DNA of 64,000 nucleotides from Actinomycetospora endophytica (GCF_021026375.1 NZ_JAJNDB010000010.1:1-64000); one strand, 5' to 3'; shown: positions 16,440-25,258, counted from the stretch's first letter. Notes: a model not told the origin generated them from the sequence alone. A program made the numbers and translations.

Positions 16440-18352
16440 CGCGACGCCGCCGGCATGGTCTCGGTCGCGGCGTCGAGCCCCTCGGTGATCGCCCGGTGCC
16501 GGCCGGAAGGGGTCTCGCCGACGATCGCGATGTCCCGACGCTGCGGTCCGACGGTGCCGCCGAGCAGCTCGACGTGCGGGCTGCCCTGCCACTGCGCGAC
16601 GAGCAGGTGCGGGACACCGGACCCGCGAACGGCGATCCGGTAGCGGCCGTCGTCGTCGGCGACGGTCCGGGCGAGCTGGCGACCGCCGAGGTCGATGACC
16701 GTCAGGACCGCGCCGCGCGCGGGGCGGCCGCCGTCGCGGACGGTGCCCTCGAGGACGGACTCGCCGAGGTCGATCGACTCGGTCGCCGGCTCGGCCTCGA
16801 TCCGGGTGGGGGCCGAGTCCTCGACGTCGATCGTCGTGCGCAGCGGCACCTCCCGCAGGAACAGGATGGCGAGCAGCGCGATCAGCGCCAGCGGGGCGGC
16901 GACCAGGAACATCAGGGCGACCGAGCTGCCGTAGGCGTTCTCGACGACGGTCCGGATCGCGGCGGGCAGCGTCGCGAGGTTCGGGATCGAGCCGCCGGAC
17001 GACGACGTCGCCGACGCCGGGATGCCGGCCGCGGTCAGGCCCGAGGTGATCGCCGTCGAGACGTGGCTGGAGAGCAGCGCACCCAGCGCCGCGACACCGG
17101 CCGCGCCGCCGAGGGAGCGGAAGAACGCGACGGTCGAGCTGGCGGCGCCCATGTCGCGCAGGGCGACCTGGTTCTGGACGGCGAGCACGAGGTTCTGCTG
17201 GGTCGATCCGACGCCCACGCCGACCATCACCATGGCGACGGCGAGCTCCCAGTACGGGGTGTCCGCGCCCATGACCAGGCCCTGCATCAGCAGCCCGGCG
17301 ACCAGCAGCACACCGCCGCCGACGAGGTAGGGCTTCCAGCGGCCGTAGCGCGAGATCAGCTGGCCGACGATCGTCGAGGCCAGGAACAGCCCGGCGATCA
17401 TGGGGAGGGTGAGCAGGCCGGCCTCGGTCGCGGTGGCGCCGCGGGCGAGCTGGAAGAACTGGCTCAGGAAGACCGAGGAGCCGAACATCGCGACGCCGAC
17501 GAACAGGGCCGCGAGGGTCGCGAGGGCGACGGTCGGGTTCCGGAAGAGCTTCAGCGGGACGATCGGCTCCTCGACCCGCGACTCGACGACGACCGCCAGC
17601 ACCAGCGCGACGATCCCGGCGGCGAGCCAGGCCAGCGAGGCCCACGAGACCCAGGCGAAGTTCTTGCCGCCCAGCGAGGTCCAGATCAGCAGCGCCGAGA
17701 CGCCGCCGGCGACGAGCAGCGCGCCGAGGTAGTCGATGTGCACCTCGCGCTTGACCGTCGGGACGCTCAGGGTCCGCTGCAGGACGACGAGGGCGATGAC
17801 CGCGACCGGCACGGTGACGTAGAAGCACCAGCGCCAGCCGATGGTGTCGACGATGACGCCGCCGATCAGCGGGCCGCCGACGGTCGCGACGGCCATGATC
17901 GCGCCGAGGTAGCCGGAGTACCGGCCCCGCTCCCGGGGCGGGATGATCGCCGCGATCACGACCTGGGCCAGCGCGGTGAGACCACCCATGCCCAGGCCCT
18001 GGATCACGCGGAAGCCGATCAGCTCCGGGGTCGAGGTGGAGAGCCCGGCCAGCATCGTGCCGACGATGAAGACCGTGATCGCGATCTGGACGAGCAGCTT
18101 CTTGGAGAAGAGGTCGGCGAGCTTGCCCCAGATCGGGGTCGACGCCGTCATCGCGAGCAGCGACGCCGTCACCACCCACGTGTACTGGGCCTGGGTGCCG
18201 CCCAGATCGCTGATGATGCGCGGCAGCGCGTTGGACACGATCGTCGACGACAGGATCGCGACGAAGAGGGCCATGAGCAGGCCCGACAGCGGCACGAGCA
18301 CGGCGCGCTTGCCTGCGGGGGCGCTCTGGGGAGGAGCGACGGCGGCGGTCAT
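16436..18352 (-). CDS. MFS drug exporter (DHA2, 14-TM) with C-terminal carboxypeptidase-regulatory-like domain
   Basis: A 638-residue exporter of the EmrB/QacA type. Signatures include SSTIVSNALPRIISDLGG in helix 1, the loop motif GKLADLFSKK, and GVGVGSTQQNLVLAVQNQV in a later helix. After the last helix (LLAILFLREV) comes a cytosolic tail of about 110 residues with a beta-sandwich pattern (GTVRDGGRPARGAVLTVIDL, then DDDGRYRIAV), like the carboxypeptidase-D regulatory-like fold. Such tails occur on some actinobacterial MFS pumps; their role is not known. It is operonic with TetR. Confidence 0.9.
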   Translation of the reverse strand: MTAAVAPPQSAPAGKRAVLVPLSGLLMALFVAILSSTIVSNALPRIISDLGGTQAQYTWVVTASLLAMTASTPIWGKLADLFSKKLLVQIAITVFIVGTMLAGLSTSTPELIGFRVIQGLGMGGLTALAQVVIAAIIPPRERGRYSGYLGAIMAVATVGGPLIGGVIVDTIGWRWCFYVTVPVAVIALVVLQRTLSVPTVKREVHIDYLGALLVAGGVSALLIWTSLGGKNFAWVSWASLAWLAAGIVALVLAVVVESRVEEPIVPLKLFRNPTVALATLAALFVGVAMFGSSVFLSQFFQLARGATATEAGLLTLPMIAGLFLASTIVGQLISRYGRWKPYLVGGGVLLVAGLLMQGLVMGADTPYWELAVAMVMVGVGVGSTQQNLVLAVQNQVALRDMGAASSTVAFFRSLGGAAGVAALGALLSSHVSTAITSGLTAAGIPASATSSSGGSIPNLATLPAAIRTVVENAYGSSVALMFLVAAPLALIALLAILFLREVPLRTTIDVEDSAPTRIEAEPATESIDLGESVLEGTVRDGGRPARGAVLTVIDLGGRQLARTVADDDGRYRIAVRGSGVPHLLVAQWQGSPHVELLGGTVGPQRRDIAIVGETPSGRHRAITEGLDAATETMPAASR

Positions 18353-18374
18353 CGAGGTCCGGCTTTCACGAGGA

Positions 18375-18420
18375 GTGGAGGCGATAGGGCTCGCGGCGGT
18401 CTGCCCGCCGCGGCTCCACC
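18375..18420 (-). promoter_or_regulatory. Hairpin in the 5' leader of the MFS gene
   Basis: CGCGGCGG and CCGCCGCG (18392-18412) pair across a five-base loop, and outer GTGGAG/CTCCAC arms close the structure. It sits 20-70 bases upstream of the MFS ATG and would lie in the leader if transcription starts near the operators at 18436-18482. A role in translation control is possible but unproven. Confidence 0.35.
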
Positions 18421-18435
18421 CACACTAGTCGTTCA

Positions 18436-18482
18436 TGCACGCTGTGCAAGTTTGCGCGTTGTGTCGCTCTGCACAGCGCGCA
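18436..18482. promoter_or_regulatory. Tandem TetR-type operators upstream of the MFS-tetR operon
   Basis: TGCAC-GCT-GTGCA (18436-18448) is a perfect palindrome. TGCAC-AGC-GCGCA (18470-18482) is the same site with one mismatch. Between them, TGCGC-GTT-GTGTC (about 18453-18465) looks like a degenerate third copy. Centres are about 17 bp apart. The position in the only intergenic gap before a TetR-controlled exporter fits autorepression. Confidence 0.65.
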
Positions 18483-18486
18483 GCGT

Positions 18487-21255
18487 TCAGGTCGCGTGCA
18501 GCAGGGCGCTCAGCGTGTGGCCGGTGTAGTCGACCCGGAGGTCGGCGGTGGCGAGGGCCGCGCGGACCCCGCCGAGCGCCCGTTCGGGCTCGGCCGTCCA
18601 GAAGGTGTCCTCGCGGCGGATCAGCAGCCGGTCGAGGAACCCCATCGCGGCGCGGTGGGAGTCCGCGTACCGCCGCGCCCGCTCCCGCTCCCCGAGGTCC
18701 TCGGCCAACCGCCACGCGGCGCCGACCCCCTCGGCGACGAACCCGGTCAGCACCGTCGGCGCGTGGGAGCCCAGGTCGACGAGGTAGCTGCCGTCGGCGC
18801 GGAGCTGCTCGCCGACCATCCGGTCGGCGAGCTCGAACACGAACGCGGGGGCGTCGCGCCCGCCCGGCGCACCGCTGCGGTGCCACTCGGCCCAGCCCTG
18901 CGCGTGCCACGAGGCGAGGCTCCACGGCCGCAGGCACCGGAACCGTCGCCGGTAGAACGCCAGGACCCGGTCCGCGTCGACGTCCACCTTCCCGCCGGCC
19001 CGGTGGTACCGCGCCAGCCCGACGACGGCGGCGCCGGGCAGGTAGTCCGGTTCCGACCGGGTCGGGACGACGCCGGGCTCGCGCACCGAACCGTCGTCCC
19101 GGACCCACCCGGCGACGTGCCGGGCGAGCTCGTCCGCCCAGGACCTGTCGTCGTGGGGCTCGACGCCGGCGAGCAGGCACGCCGAGGCCATCCCGCTCGG
19201 CTCGTGGCGCGGGATGCGCAGCTGGCCGTCGAGGTCGAGGTGCCGCCGGGCGTGCTGCAGACCCCGGCGCGCGTCGGCCAGCCAGTCCTCCCGACCGAGC
19301 CGCGCGCCCGCGTCGAGCAGGACCCGCAGGCCGTGCACGCAGCGCGCCGCCGTCCCGGAGCGCTGGTCGCGCCCGGTGCGGGGGTCGTAGGCGTACGACG
19401 GCCAGCCGTCGGCGTCGGCTCGACGACGGAGGTGGGTGGCGAGGAGCTCGACGTCGGGTGCGGTGAGACGGTGCCCGGGCCGGTCGACGGCGCCGAAGGT
19501 GAGGCGCCGGACGTCGTCGCCGGGACGGTCGAGCCAGGTGGCGGACTGGTAGGTGGTCCAGGTCGGCGCGGTCGTCCCGGTCATCCGGGTCAGCCGTTCG
19601 CCGGTCTCCCGGGCGCTGAGCTCGTGGTGCGCGACCGCGTACTCGGTCAGCAGCCCCTGCCGGTCACCCTCGCGGGCCTCGACGGCGTCCCGACCGCGGC
19701 GCATCGCCCACGGCGCGTCCGTCGCGACGAGCGTCTCGGGGTGGTGCAGGACGCTGACGCAGGCGGTCGCATCCGCGAGATCGGTCGTGGCCCTCGCGTT
19801 CTCCGCGGCGGCGGCCGCGGCCGCGTCGAACGAGCCGACCTCCGCCGGCCGGCCCAGCCCGTGGCCGACGACGGCGTGGGGTGGGCTCGGGGCGTAGAGG
19901 GTCACGGCGACGGCCTCGACGCGGGTCGGCACCAGGTCGTCGTCGAGCGAGGTGCCGGCGCTCTCTCCGTGCAGGGCTTGGCGGACCCGGCCGGTGAGGC
20001 GGGCGCCGAGATCGAGGTCTTCCGGCCAGGTCTCGGTCGGCGCGGTCCCGTAGGGCAGCCACGTCTCGCCCGGTTCGACGTCCTTGACCACGGTGTGGCG
20101 GAACACGTCGTGGGGCTCGATCTCGTCGATGCGGGCGTTCGTCCAGCGCGCGTGGAGGTACTGCTCGAAGGTGCTGGTGAAGTACTGCGTGTTCGGCAGC
20201 GCGCCCCCGACCTTCGCGCTCCACACCCGGCTGCGCACCACGACCCCGTACCGGTCGAAGTCGAGCTCGGCCGGGGTCGTGAGCTCGAGCGGCCCGAGGA
20301 AGCTGACGGCGATCTTCACGGTCTCGAGCAGCTCGGCGGTGAGCGCGGCGCCCAGGCGGTTCGCGGTCGCGGTGGCGGCCAGGACGAGGTCGCGGGTCGG
20401 GTCGGCGTCGGTCGCGTCGAAGTGCCAGAACCCGCCGCGGGCGAGCCGGCGGTCGTCGTCGCGACGCCGCAGGCTGACGAAGACGCCCCCGCGACCGTCG
20501 ACGGGCGCGGCGAGCTCGGCCGGAGGGAGCGGGGTCTCGCCGGTCGCGACGAGGTGCTCGAGCACGGCGCGCGCGACCTCGGCGGGACGCAGCCCGTCGG
20601 GAGTCCGCACGTCGGACCAGGTCACCGCCACGGCGTCCGCGGGCGCGACGGCGGGTGGTCCGGGGGCGTGGAGGTCGGTCCAGACGTCGAACACGGTGCG
20701 GACCCGGTAGCCCAGGCCCTCGAGCCGCTCCCGACCGCCGCGCCCGGGGAACTCGACCAGCGCCACGAGCCCTTCCACCTCGAACCCCTCGGCCTCGAGG
20801 ATCGTCGCGGCGGTGAGGAACGCCCGCCCGGAGCTGAGCGAGTCGTCGACGACCACGACCCGACGACCGGCGACGTCCGGGCCGCGGTCCCCGTCGACGC
20901 GCCAGCCCGGCCCGTGGCCCTTCGCCGCCGCGCGCACCGCGAGGGCCGTGTAGCGGTCGTCGAGCACCACGCACGCCGACACCAGCGGAGCTGCAGTCAG
21001 CCCGAACGCGGCCAGCTGCGAGGCGCCGAAGTCGGCCATCTGGTCGAGCAGGGCGCGGGCGATCAGACGCGCGCCGGAGCCGGTCGCGCTGACCGCCCAG
21101 GTGTAGAGCATCCACGCGCGCGGGCTGCCGTCGGCGCCGCTGAGGTGGACGCCCTGCTCCTGGCGCAGGAAGCCCTCGCGGCAGAGCCGTTCCCGGAGCC
21201 GCTCCCGATCCTGCGCCGTGAATCCCGTCGTCCCGACCTCAGCCGATGTGGCCAT
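18487..21255 (-). CDS. Three-part protein: orotate-PRTase-like, AMMECR1-like and helical-toroid-like domains
   Basis: A 922-residue protein. Residues about 1-200 resemble a type I phosphoribosyltransferase: the PRPP loop VVVVDDSLSSG is near residue 135 and the rest is OPRT-like. Residues about 250-400 resemble AMMECR1 (GGVFVSLRRR at about 257, then LETVKIAVSFLGPLELTTP and LDFDRYGVVVRS). Residues about 560-920 are Trp/His/Arg-rich helices with repeated hairpins (for example YRRRFRCLRPWSLASWHAQG), like an alpha/alpha toroid of the glycosidase/epimerase kind. The ATG overlaps the end of the His-rich repeat gene, so they form one operon. The combined function is unknown. The PRTase call is firm; the other two rest on pattern recognition. 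Confidence 0.75.
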   Translation of the reverse strand: MATSAEVGTTGFTAQDRERLRERLCREGFLRQEQGVHLSGADGSPRAWMLYTWAVSATGSGARLIARALLDQMADFGASQLAAFGLTAAPLVSACVVLDDRYTALAVRAAAKGHGPGWRVDGDRGPDVAGRRVVVVDDSLSSGRAFLTAATILEAEGFEVEGLVALVEFPGRGGRERLEGLGYRVRTVFDVWTDLHAPGPPAVAPADAVAVTWSDVRTPDGLRPAEVARAVLEHLVATGETPLPPAELAAPVDGRGGVFVSLRRRDDDRRLARGGFWHFDATDADPTRDLVLAATATANRLGAALTAELLETVKIAVSFLGPLELTTPAELDFDRYGVVVRSRVWSAKVGGALPNTQYFTSTFEQYLHARWTNARIDEIEPHDVFRHTVVKDVEPGETWLPYGTAPTETWPEDLDLGARLTGRVRQALHGESAGTSLDDDLVPTRVEAVAVTLYAPSPPHAVVGHGLGRPAEVGSFDAAAAAAAENARATTDLADATACVSVLHHPETLVATDAPWAMRRGRDAVEAREGDRQGLLTEYAVAHHELSARETGERLTRMTGTTAPTWTTYQSATWLDRPGDDVRRLTFGAVDRPGHRLTAPDVELLATHLRRRADADGWPSYAYDPRTGRDQRSGTAARCVHGLRVLLDAGARLGREDWLADARRGLQHARRHLDLDGQLRIPRHEPSGMASACLLAGVEPHDDRSWADELARHVAGWVRDDGSVREPGVVPTRSEPDYLPGAAVVGLARYHRAGGKVDVDADRVLAFYRRRFRCLRPWSLASWHAQGWAEWHRSGAPGGRDAPAFVFELADRMVGEQLRADGSYLVDLGSHAPTVLTGFVAEGVGAAWRLAEDLGERERARRYADSHRAAMGFLDRLLIRREDTFWTAEPERALGGVRAALATADLRVDYTGHTLSALLHAT

Positions 21256-22027
21256 GCCCGCCGTCGTGGTGCGACTCCGAGTGGTGGTCGTGCTGGTCGT
21301 GGGTCTCGGTCCCGTGCTGCTCGTGGGGCTGGGAGTGGTGCTCCTCGTGGTGGCCGCTGTCGTGGTGGGTGGGCGTGGCGTGGGTCTGGAACACCGGCGG
21401 GTCGTCGTCGAGGAACTGCTGCTGGTGATCGACGCCGGCGGAGTGACCGCTCCCCTGGTGTCCCGGGGTCGAGCCGTGGAACGGCGACCCGGAGCCGCCG
21501 TCGTGGTGCTTCTCGCCGAAGTGCCCCTGGTGCTGGCCGTGGCCGTGGTCCTCGCGGACGGGGCCGGCGATCTCGAACACCTCGCGGATCGGGCCCGCGA
21601 TCTCCACGACGTCACCCGGACCGTGATGGATCGGCCCCGCGATCTCCACGACATCACCCGGACCGTGGTGGATCGGCCCGGCGATCTCCACGACGTCACC
21701 GGGGCCGTGGTGGATCGGCCCGGCGATCTCGGTGACCTCGCGGTGGATCGGGCCCGCGTCCTCGAAGACCCCGCCGGGCTCCCGGTGCAGCGGACCGGCG
21801 ACCTCGACGACGTCACCGCCCGGGGCGACCGACCCGCGGATCTCGATCGGATCGTGGGGCGGGGCGACCGATCCCCGGATCTCGATCGGATCGTCGATGG
21901 GTCCCGCGTCCTCGACGACGTTGGGCGTCGAGCCGAACTCCCGGAACGCGAGCAGGGTGGGGTCGATCGGTGGGCCGAGGTCCCCCGCCGCCGCTGGGTC
22001 GTCCCCCGACCTCGCCGTCTCGCTCAT
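21239..22027 (-). CDS. His-rich protein with 14-residue EIAGPIHHGPGDVV repeats
   Basis: A 262-residue protein of unknown family. After a short acidic N-terminus it carries pseudo-repeats PIEIRGSVAP (two copies) and AGPIHRE/AGPLHRE. Three nearly identical EIAGPIHHGPGDVV units follow, and two shorter AGP units. The last 110 residues are very rich in His, Gln, Asp and Gly (for example HHEEHHSQPHEQH), a likely metal-binding tail. There is no signal peptide or membrane segment. The start at 22027 has GGGAG seven bases upstream. It is translationally linked to the PRTase-AMMECR1 gene, and composition recalls the IniB tail at 7.1-8.1 kb although the IniB domain is absent. Confidence 0.75.
   Translation of the reverse strand: MSETARSGDDPAAAGDLGPPIDPTLLAFREFGSTPNVVEDAGPIDDPIEIRGSVAPPHDPIEIRGSVAPGGDVVEVAGPLHREPGGVFEDAGPIHREVTEIAGPIHHGPGDVVEIAGPIHHGPGDVVEIAGPIHHGPGDVVEIAGPIREVFEIAGPVREDHGHGQHQGHFGEKHHDGGSGSPFHGSTPGHQGSGHSAGVDHQQQFLDDDPPVFQTHATPTHHDSGHHEEHHSQPHEQHGTETHDQHDHHSESHHDGGHGHIG
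21599..21724. repeat. Three tandem 42-bp coding repeats
   Basis: Units begin at 21599, 21641 and 21683, each starting GATCTCCACGAC on the plus strand and differing at only a few positions. They encode the three 14-residue EIAGPIHHGPGDVV repeats on the minus strand. Near identity at DNA level suggests recent slippage or unequal exchange and likely copy-number variation between strains. Confidence 0.9.
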
Positions 22028-22133
22028 CGCGCGCTCCCATTCCGCCTCGGACCGCGGACCGGTCCCGATCGGCCGGCCTCCTGCCGGCCCGACCGCCTCG
22101 GACGAGCCTGCGCGGGCCGGAGAAGCCGCACAT

Positions 22134-22181
22134 GAGTAGCGAAGTACTCGGAAACCCCGAGAAGGACCTTCTCCCCTACTC
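22134..22181 (-). terminator. Nested inverted repeats at the end of the DinB-like gene
   Basis: GAGTAG (22134-22139) pairs with CTACTC (22176-22181) as outer arms. Inside lie CTCGG/CCGAG arms and a perfect 15-bp palindrome GAGAAGGACCTTCTC (22159-22173). The structure overlaps the DinB-like stop codon on the minus strand, so a terminator is the simplest reading. It is also only 107 bp upstream of the His-rich gene start and might regulate that gene. Confidence 0.5.
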
Positions 22182-22752
22182 AAGCATCGAGGCAGGAAAC
22201 GATGTCGTGCAGGTGGTGCCGGCCCTCGTGCGCGGCCTGGCGGGCGAGCCACAACGCACTGCGCCGCTCGCCGGGGTACCGGTGGACGGGTCGGTCCCGG
22301 GCGGGTTCGTCGAGTCGGTCGAGCTCGGCGAGGAAGCCTCCGACGTGGGCCTCGAGCTGATCGACGACGGGCCGCAGCTCCGCGTGGGCGTAGCCGAACC
22401 GGCGGGCGCGGAGGTCGTTGAGCATCGGCTCGAGGGGCGGGTCGTCCTCGGTGCGGGCGCGGTGGAGCCGGATGGTGAAGACCGCGTAGACGTCGCGGAC
22501 GTGGCAGAGGTACTCGGCGGCCGACCAGCTCCCGTCGGCGCCCGGGGCGCGCCACGCGTCCTCGGGGTGGGCGGCCAGCAGCTCACGCGCCCGACCCGGC
22601 ACCGAGGTGACGATCGCGCGGACGTCGTCGAGACCCGTCGTCGGGAAGTCCATCGGGCAGGTCGCGCAGTGGTGATCTTCGCCCGCGAGCGGTGGGACAC
22701 CCTCGGGAAGCGCGGTCTCCGGGCCGGGCAGATCACACGCCGGACGGTCCAT
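22180..22752 (-). CDS. DinB-family (DUF664-like) protein
   Basis: About 190 residues. The four-helix DinB fold is indicated by SWSAAEYLCHVRDVYAVF with a metal-type His near residue 85, and by a C-terminal HEGRHHLHDI motif carrying further His ligands. An N-terminal CATCP pair of cysteines is present. Members are metal-binding proteins, some of them thiol (mycothiol or bacillithiol) S-transferases; the substrate here is unknown. The ATG at 22752 was chosen because the conserved region begins soon after. It is divergent from the ABC exporter at 22950. Confidence 0.8.
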   Translation of the reverse strand: MDRPACDLPGPETALPEGVPPLAGEDHHCATCPMDFPTTGLDDVRAIVTSVPGRARELLAAHPEDAWRAPGADGSWSAAEYLCHVRDVYAVFTIRLHRARTEDDPPLEPMLNDLRARRFGYAHAELRPVVDQLEAHVGGFLAELDRLDEPARDRPVHRYPGERRSALWLARQAAHEGRHHLHDIVSCLDA

Positions 22753-22949
22753 GCCGACGAGCGTGACACCTTCGGGCCGCCGCGGGAGCACCGCGCACCC
22801 GGACCCGAGGCCCGACCGCACTCCCCCGTTCAGTCGCTAGGCAGCCCGAATCCCGCCCCAGACCCCGAACCGGACGAATCTCACGCGACGTTGTCGGACC
22901 CCGTCGCTACTGTCGCGCCCGTCGGACCACCGAGGTGCGGGGAGCATCC

Positions 22950-23921
22950 ATGGACGTGGCGATCGAGGTCGCCGGGCTGGTCAAGAGGTATGGGGACGTC
23001 ACCGCGCTCGACGGCGTCGACCTGCAGGTTCCCCGCGGCACCGTCCTCGGGCTGCTGGGGCCGAACGGCGCGGGCAAGACGACGATCGTCCGCATCCTGA
23101 CCACCCTTCTCCAACCCGACGCCGGGCGGGCCACGATCGACGGCGTCGACGTCCTGGCGAACCCGAGAGAGGTGCGCCGACGCCTCGGGCTCTCCGGCCA
23201 GTACGCCGCGGTCGACGAGTACCTCACCGGCTTCGAGAACCTCGACATGATCGGCCGGCTCTACCACCTGGGCCGCTCGCGCAGCCGGGAGCGGGCCCGG
23301 GAGCTGCTCGCCCAGTTCAGCCTCACCGACGCCGGCGACCGACCGGCCCGCACCTACTCCGGCGGCATGCGACGGCGCCTCGACCTCGCCGGCGCGCTCG
23401 TCGCCCATCCCCCGGTGCTCTTCCTCGACGAGCCGACCACCGGCCTCGACCCGCGCAGCCGCACCGAGATGTGGGGCGTCATCCAGCAGCTCGTCGCCGA
23501 CGGCACCACGCTCCTGCTGACCACCCAGTACCTCGAGGAGGCCGACGTGCTCGCGGACGACATCGTCGTCATCGACCACGGCCGCGCCATCGCCCGCGGC
23601 ACGTCCGACGAGCTCAAGGCGCAGATCGGCGGCGAGCGCCTCGAGCTCACCGTCTCCGACGAGGACCGGCTCGAGGAGGCGGTCGGCGTCGTCACCCCGC
23701 TCGGCGTCGCCCCACCGGTCACCGACGAGCATCGCCGGTCCCTGACGATGCCCGTGACCGGCGGCGTGAAGGCGCTGCGCCAGGCGCTCGACCGGCTCGA
23801 GGCCGTCGGCCTGGAGGTCGACGACGCCGGGGTGCGCCGGCCGACCCTCGACGACGTCTTCCTCACTCTCACCGGCAGCACCGCCGGCGACGACGAGCCG
23901 GCCGACGAGGTGGCGTCATGA
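22950..23921 (+). CDS. Drr-type ABC transporter ATP-binding protein
   Basis: A 323-residue ATPase of the daunorubicin-resistance (DrrA) type. Walker A is GPNGAGKTTIVR, signature TYSGGMRRRLDLAGAL and Walker B VLFLDEPTTGLDPRSR, followed by the H-loop region TTQYLEEADVLAD and the DrrA-type C-terminal extension (LDDVFLTLTG). It powers export by the permease encoded next, with which it overlaps by four bases (ATGA). The ATG at 22950 has GGGGAG just upstream. Substrates are usually hydrophobic drugs or lipids; none can be assigned here. Confidence 0.95.
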   Translation: MDVAIEVAGLVKRYGDVTALDGVDLQVPRGTVLGLLGPNGAGKTTIVRILTTLLQPDAGRATIDGVDVLANPREVRRRLGLSGQYAAVDEYLTGFENLDMIGRLYHLGRSRSRERARELLAQFSLTDAGDRPARTYSGGMRRRLDLAGALVAHPPVLFLDEPTTGLDPRSRTEMWGVIQQLVADGTTLLLTTQYLEEADVLADDIVVIDHGRAIARGTSDELKAQIGGERLELTVSDEDRLEEAVGVVTPLGVAPPVTDEHRRSLTMPVTGGVKALRQALDRLEAVGLEVDDAGVRRPTLDDVFLTLTGSTAGDDEPADEVAS

Positions 23922-24730
23922 CCACCCTCGACGTCGTGAACGACGCCGCCGTCGTCGCCAAGCGCAACCTCATCAAGATCAAGCGGGTGCCCGACCTGCT
24001 GGTCTTCACGACGCTCTCGCCGATCATGTTCGTGCTGCTGTTCGCGTACGTGTTCGGCGGCGCGATCGACCCGAGCGGCGGCGGGGCGGCCTACCGCGAG
24101 TTCCTCATCGCCGGGATCTTCGCCCAGACCGTGGTCTTCGGGGCGACGAACACCGGCGCGGGCCTCGCCGACGACGTCAAGAAGGGCATCATCGACCGCT
24201 TCCGCTCGCTGCCGATGGCGCCGTCGGCGGTGCTGACCGGGCGGACGCTGTCCGACGTCGTGAACAACGTGATCGTCCTGATCGTCATGTCGATCACCGG
24301 GCTGATCGTCGGCTGGCGCATCAACACCGGCCCGCTCGAGGCGCTGTGGGGCTTCGTCCTGCTACTGATCTTCGCCTATGCGATCTCGTGGGTGATGGCG
24401 TGGCTCGGCCTGCTGATCCCGAGCCCCGAGGTCATCAACAACGCCTCGTTCATCGTGATCTTCCCGTTGACGTTCGTCGCGAACACCTTCGTCCCGATCG
24501 ACACGCTGCCCGGTCCGCTGCAGGTGGTCGCCGAGTGGAACCCGGTCTCGTCGGTCACGGAAGCCGCTCGCGAACTGTTCGGCAACCCCGCGCCGAATCC
24601 GACCGGGAACGTGTCCACCGCGTGGTCGCTCGTGCACCCGCAGCTCTACACGCTGATCTGGTCGGTGGTGATCGTGGCCGTGTTCGCGCCGCTCGCCGGT
24701 GCGCAGTACCGCCGTGCAGCGAGCCGCTGA
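23918..24730 (+). CDS. Drr-type ABC transporter permease (ABC-2 family)
   Basis: A 270-residue membrane protein with six hydrophobic segments. Typical motifs are the N-terminal VAKRNLIKIKRVPDLLVFTT, the cytosolic FRSLPMAPSAVLTGRTLSDV and the late FVANTFVPIDTLPGPLQVVA, which is hallmark of DrrB-like permeases. It forms the export pore with the ATPase encoded immediately upstream. No regulator gene is adjacent; the two-gene operon probably uses a promoter in 22753-22949. Confidence 0.95.
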   Translation: MTTLDVVNDAAVVAKRNLIKIKRVPDLLVFTTLSPIMFVLLFAYVFGGAIDPSGGGAAYREFLIAGIFAQTVVFGATNTGAGLADDVKKGIIDRFRSLPMAPSAVLTGRTLSDVVNNVIVLIVMSITGLIVGWRINTGPLEALWGFVLLLIFAYAISWVMAWLGLLIPSPEVINNASFIVIFPLTFVANTFVPIDTLPGPLQVVAEWNPVSSVTEAARELFGNPAPNPTGNVSTAWSLVHPQLYTLIWSVVIVAVFAPLAGAQYRRAASR

Positions 24731-24840
24731 ACGAACACGTTTCGTCGACGCTCTTAGGCCGCTCGGGTGGCTTGCGTTGTGATCGGCAATGACCCGCCAT
24801 CACCCTCGGTGACCCAAACTGGGAACCGAGGAGGCAGACG

Positions 24841-25258
24841 ATGGCGGATCAGACGAAGCTGGTGAGGCAGCTCGTGGAGCCGTGGGAGACGGGGCGGGTC
24901 GATGAGGTCGACGCCATCCTCCCGGCGGACCGTGCGCTACCACCTCGCCGGTTTCCCGGACATGGATCGCGCCAGTCTGAAACAGTTCATGGCCGGATTC
25001 CACCAGTCGTTCCCCGATTTCTCCGTCACCTTCGAGGAGGACATCGTTGAGGGCGAACGCAGCGCGCACCGCTGGATCTGCACCGGGACATTCACCGGCG
25101 CCGGAGGCCTACTGCCGGGTGATCCGACGGGGAAGCCCACCACGGCGACCGGCACCCACATGGTCCATTGGCGCGACGGCCGCCCGGCCGAGATCTGGCA
25201 TTTCGGCGACTGGCTGAGCTGGCTCCAGGGCGCCGGGGTGATCCCCGCCCTGGGCTAA
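24841..25258 (+). pseudogene. SnoaL/NTF2-like protein interrupted by a +1 frameshift
   Basis: A good start exists at 24841 (GAGGAGG upstream) and reads MADQTKLVRQLVEPWETGRV in one frame. The conserved remainder (VRYHLAGFPDMDRASLKQF, then HQSFPDFSVTFEEDIVEGE, GTHMVHWRDGRPAEIWHFGD) lies in another frame. Dropping one C at 24930/24931 restores one continuous protein of about 138 residues of the SnoaL-like ester cyclase/NTF2 fold. Either the gene is broken or the base call is wrong. The downstream part alone has no good ribosome binding site. Confidence 0.8.

Noticed and set aside
18435..21735. Plus-strand open frames of over 1000 codons opposite the PRTase-AMMECR1 gene
   Set aside because: Same high-GC antisense effect; the minus frame holds clear domain motifs and correct codon bias.
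24800..24812. TCACC-CTC-GGTGA palindrome upstream of the SnoaL-like gene
   Set aside because: Short, in a gap without a regulator gene; likely chance in GC-rich sequence.
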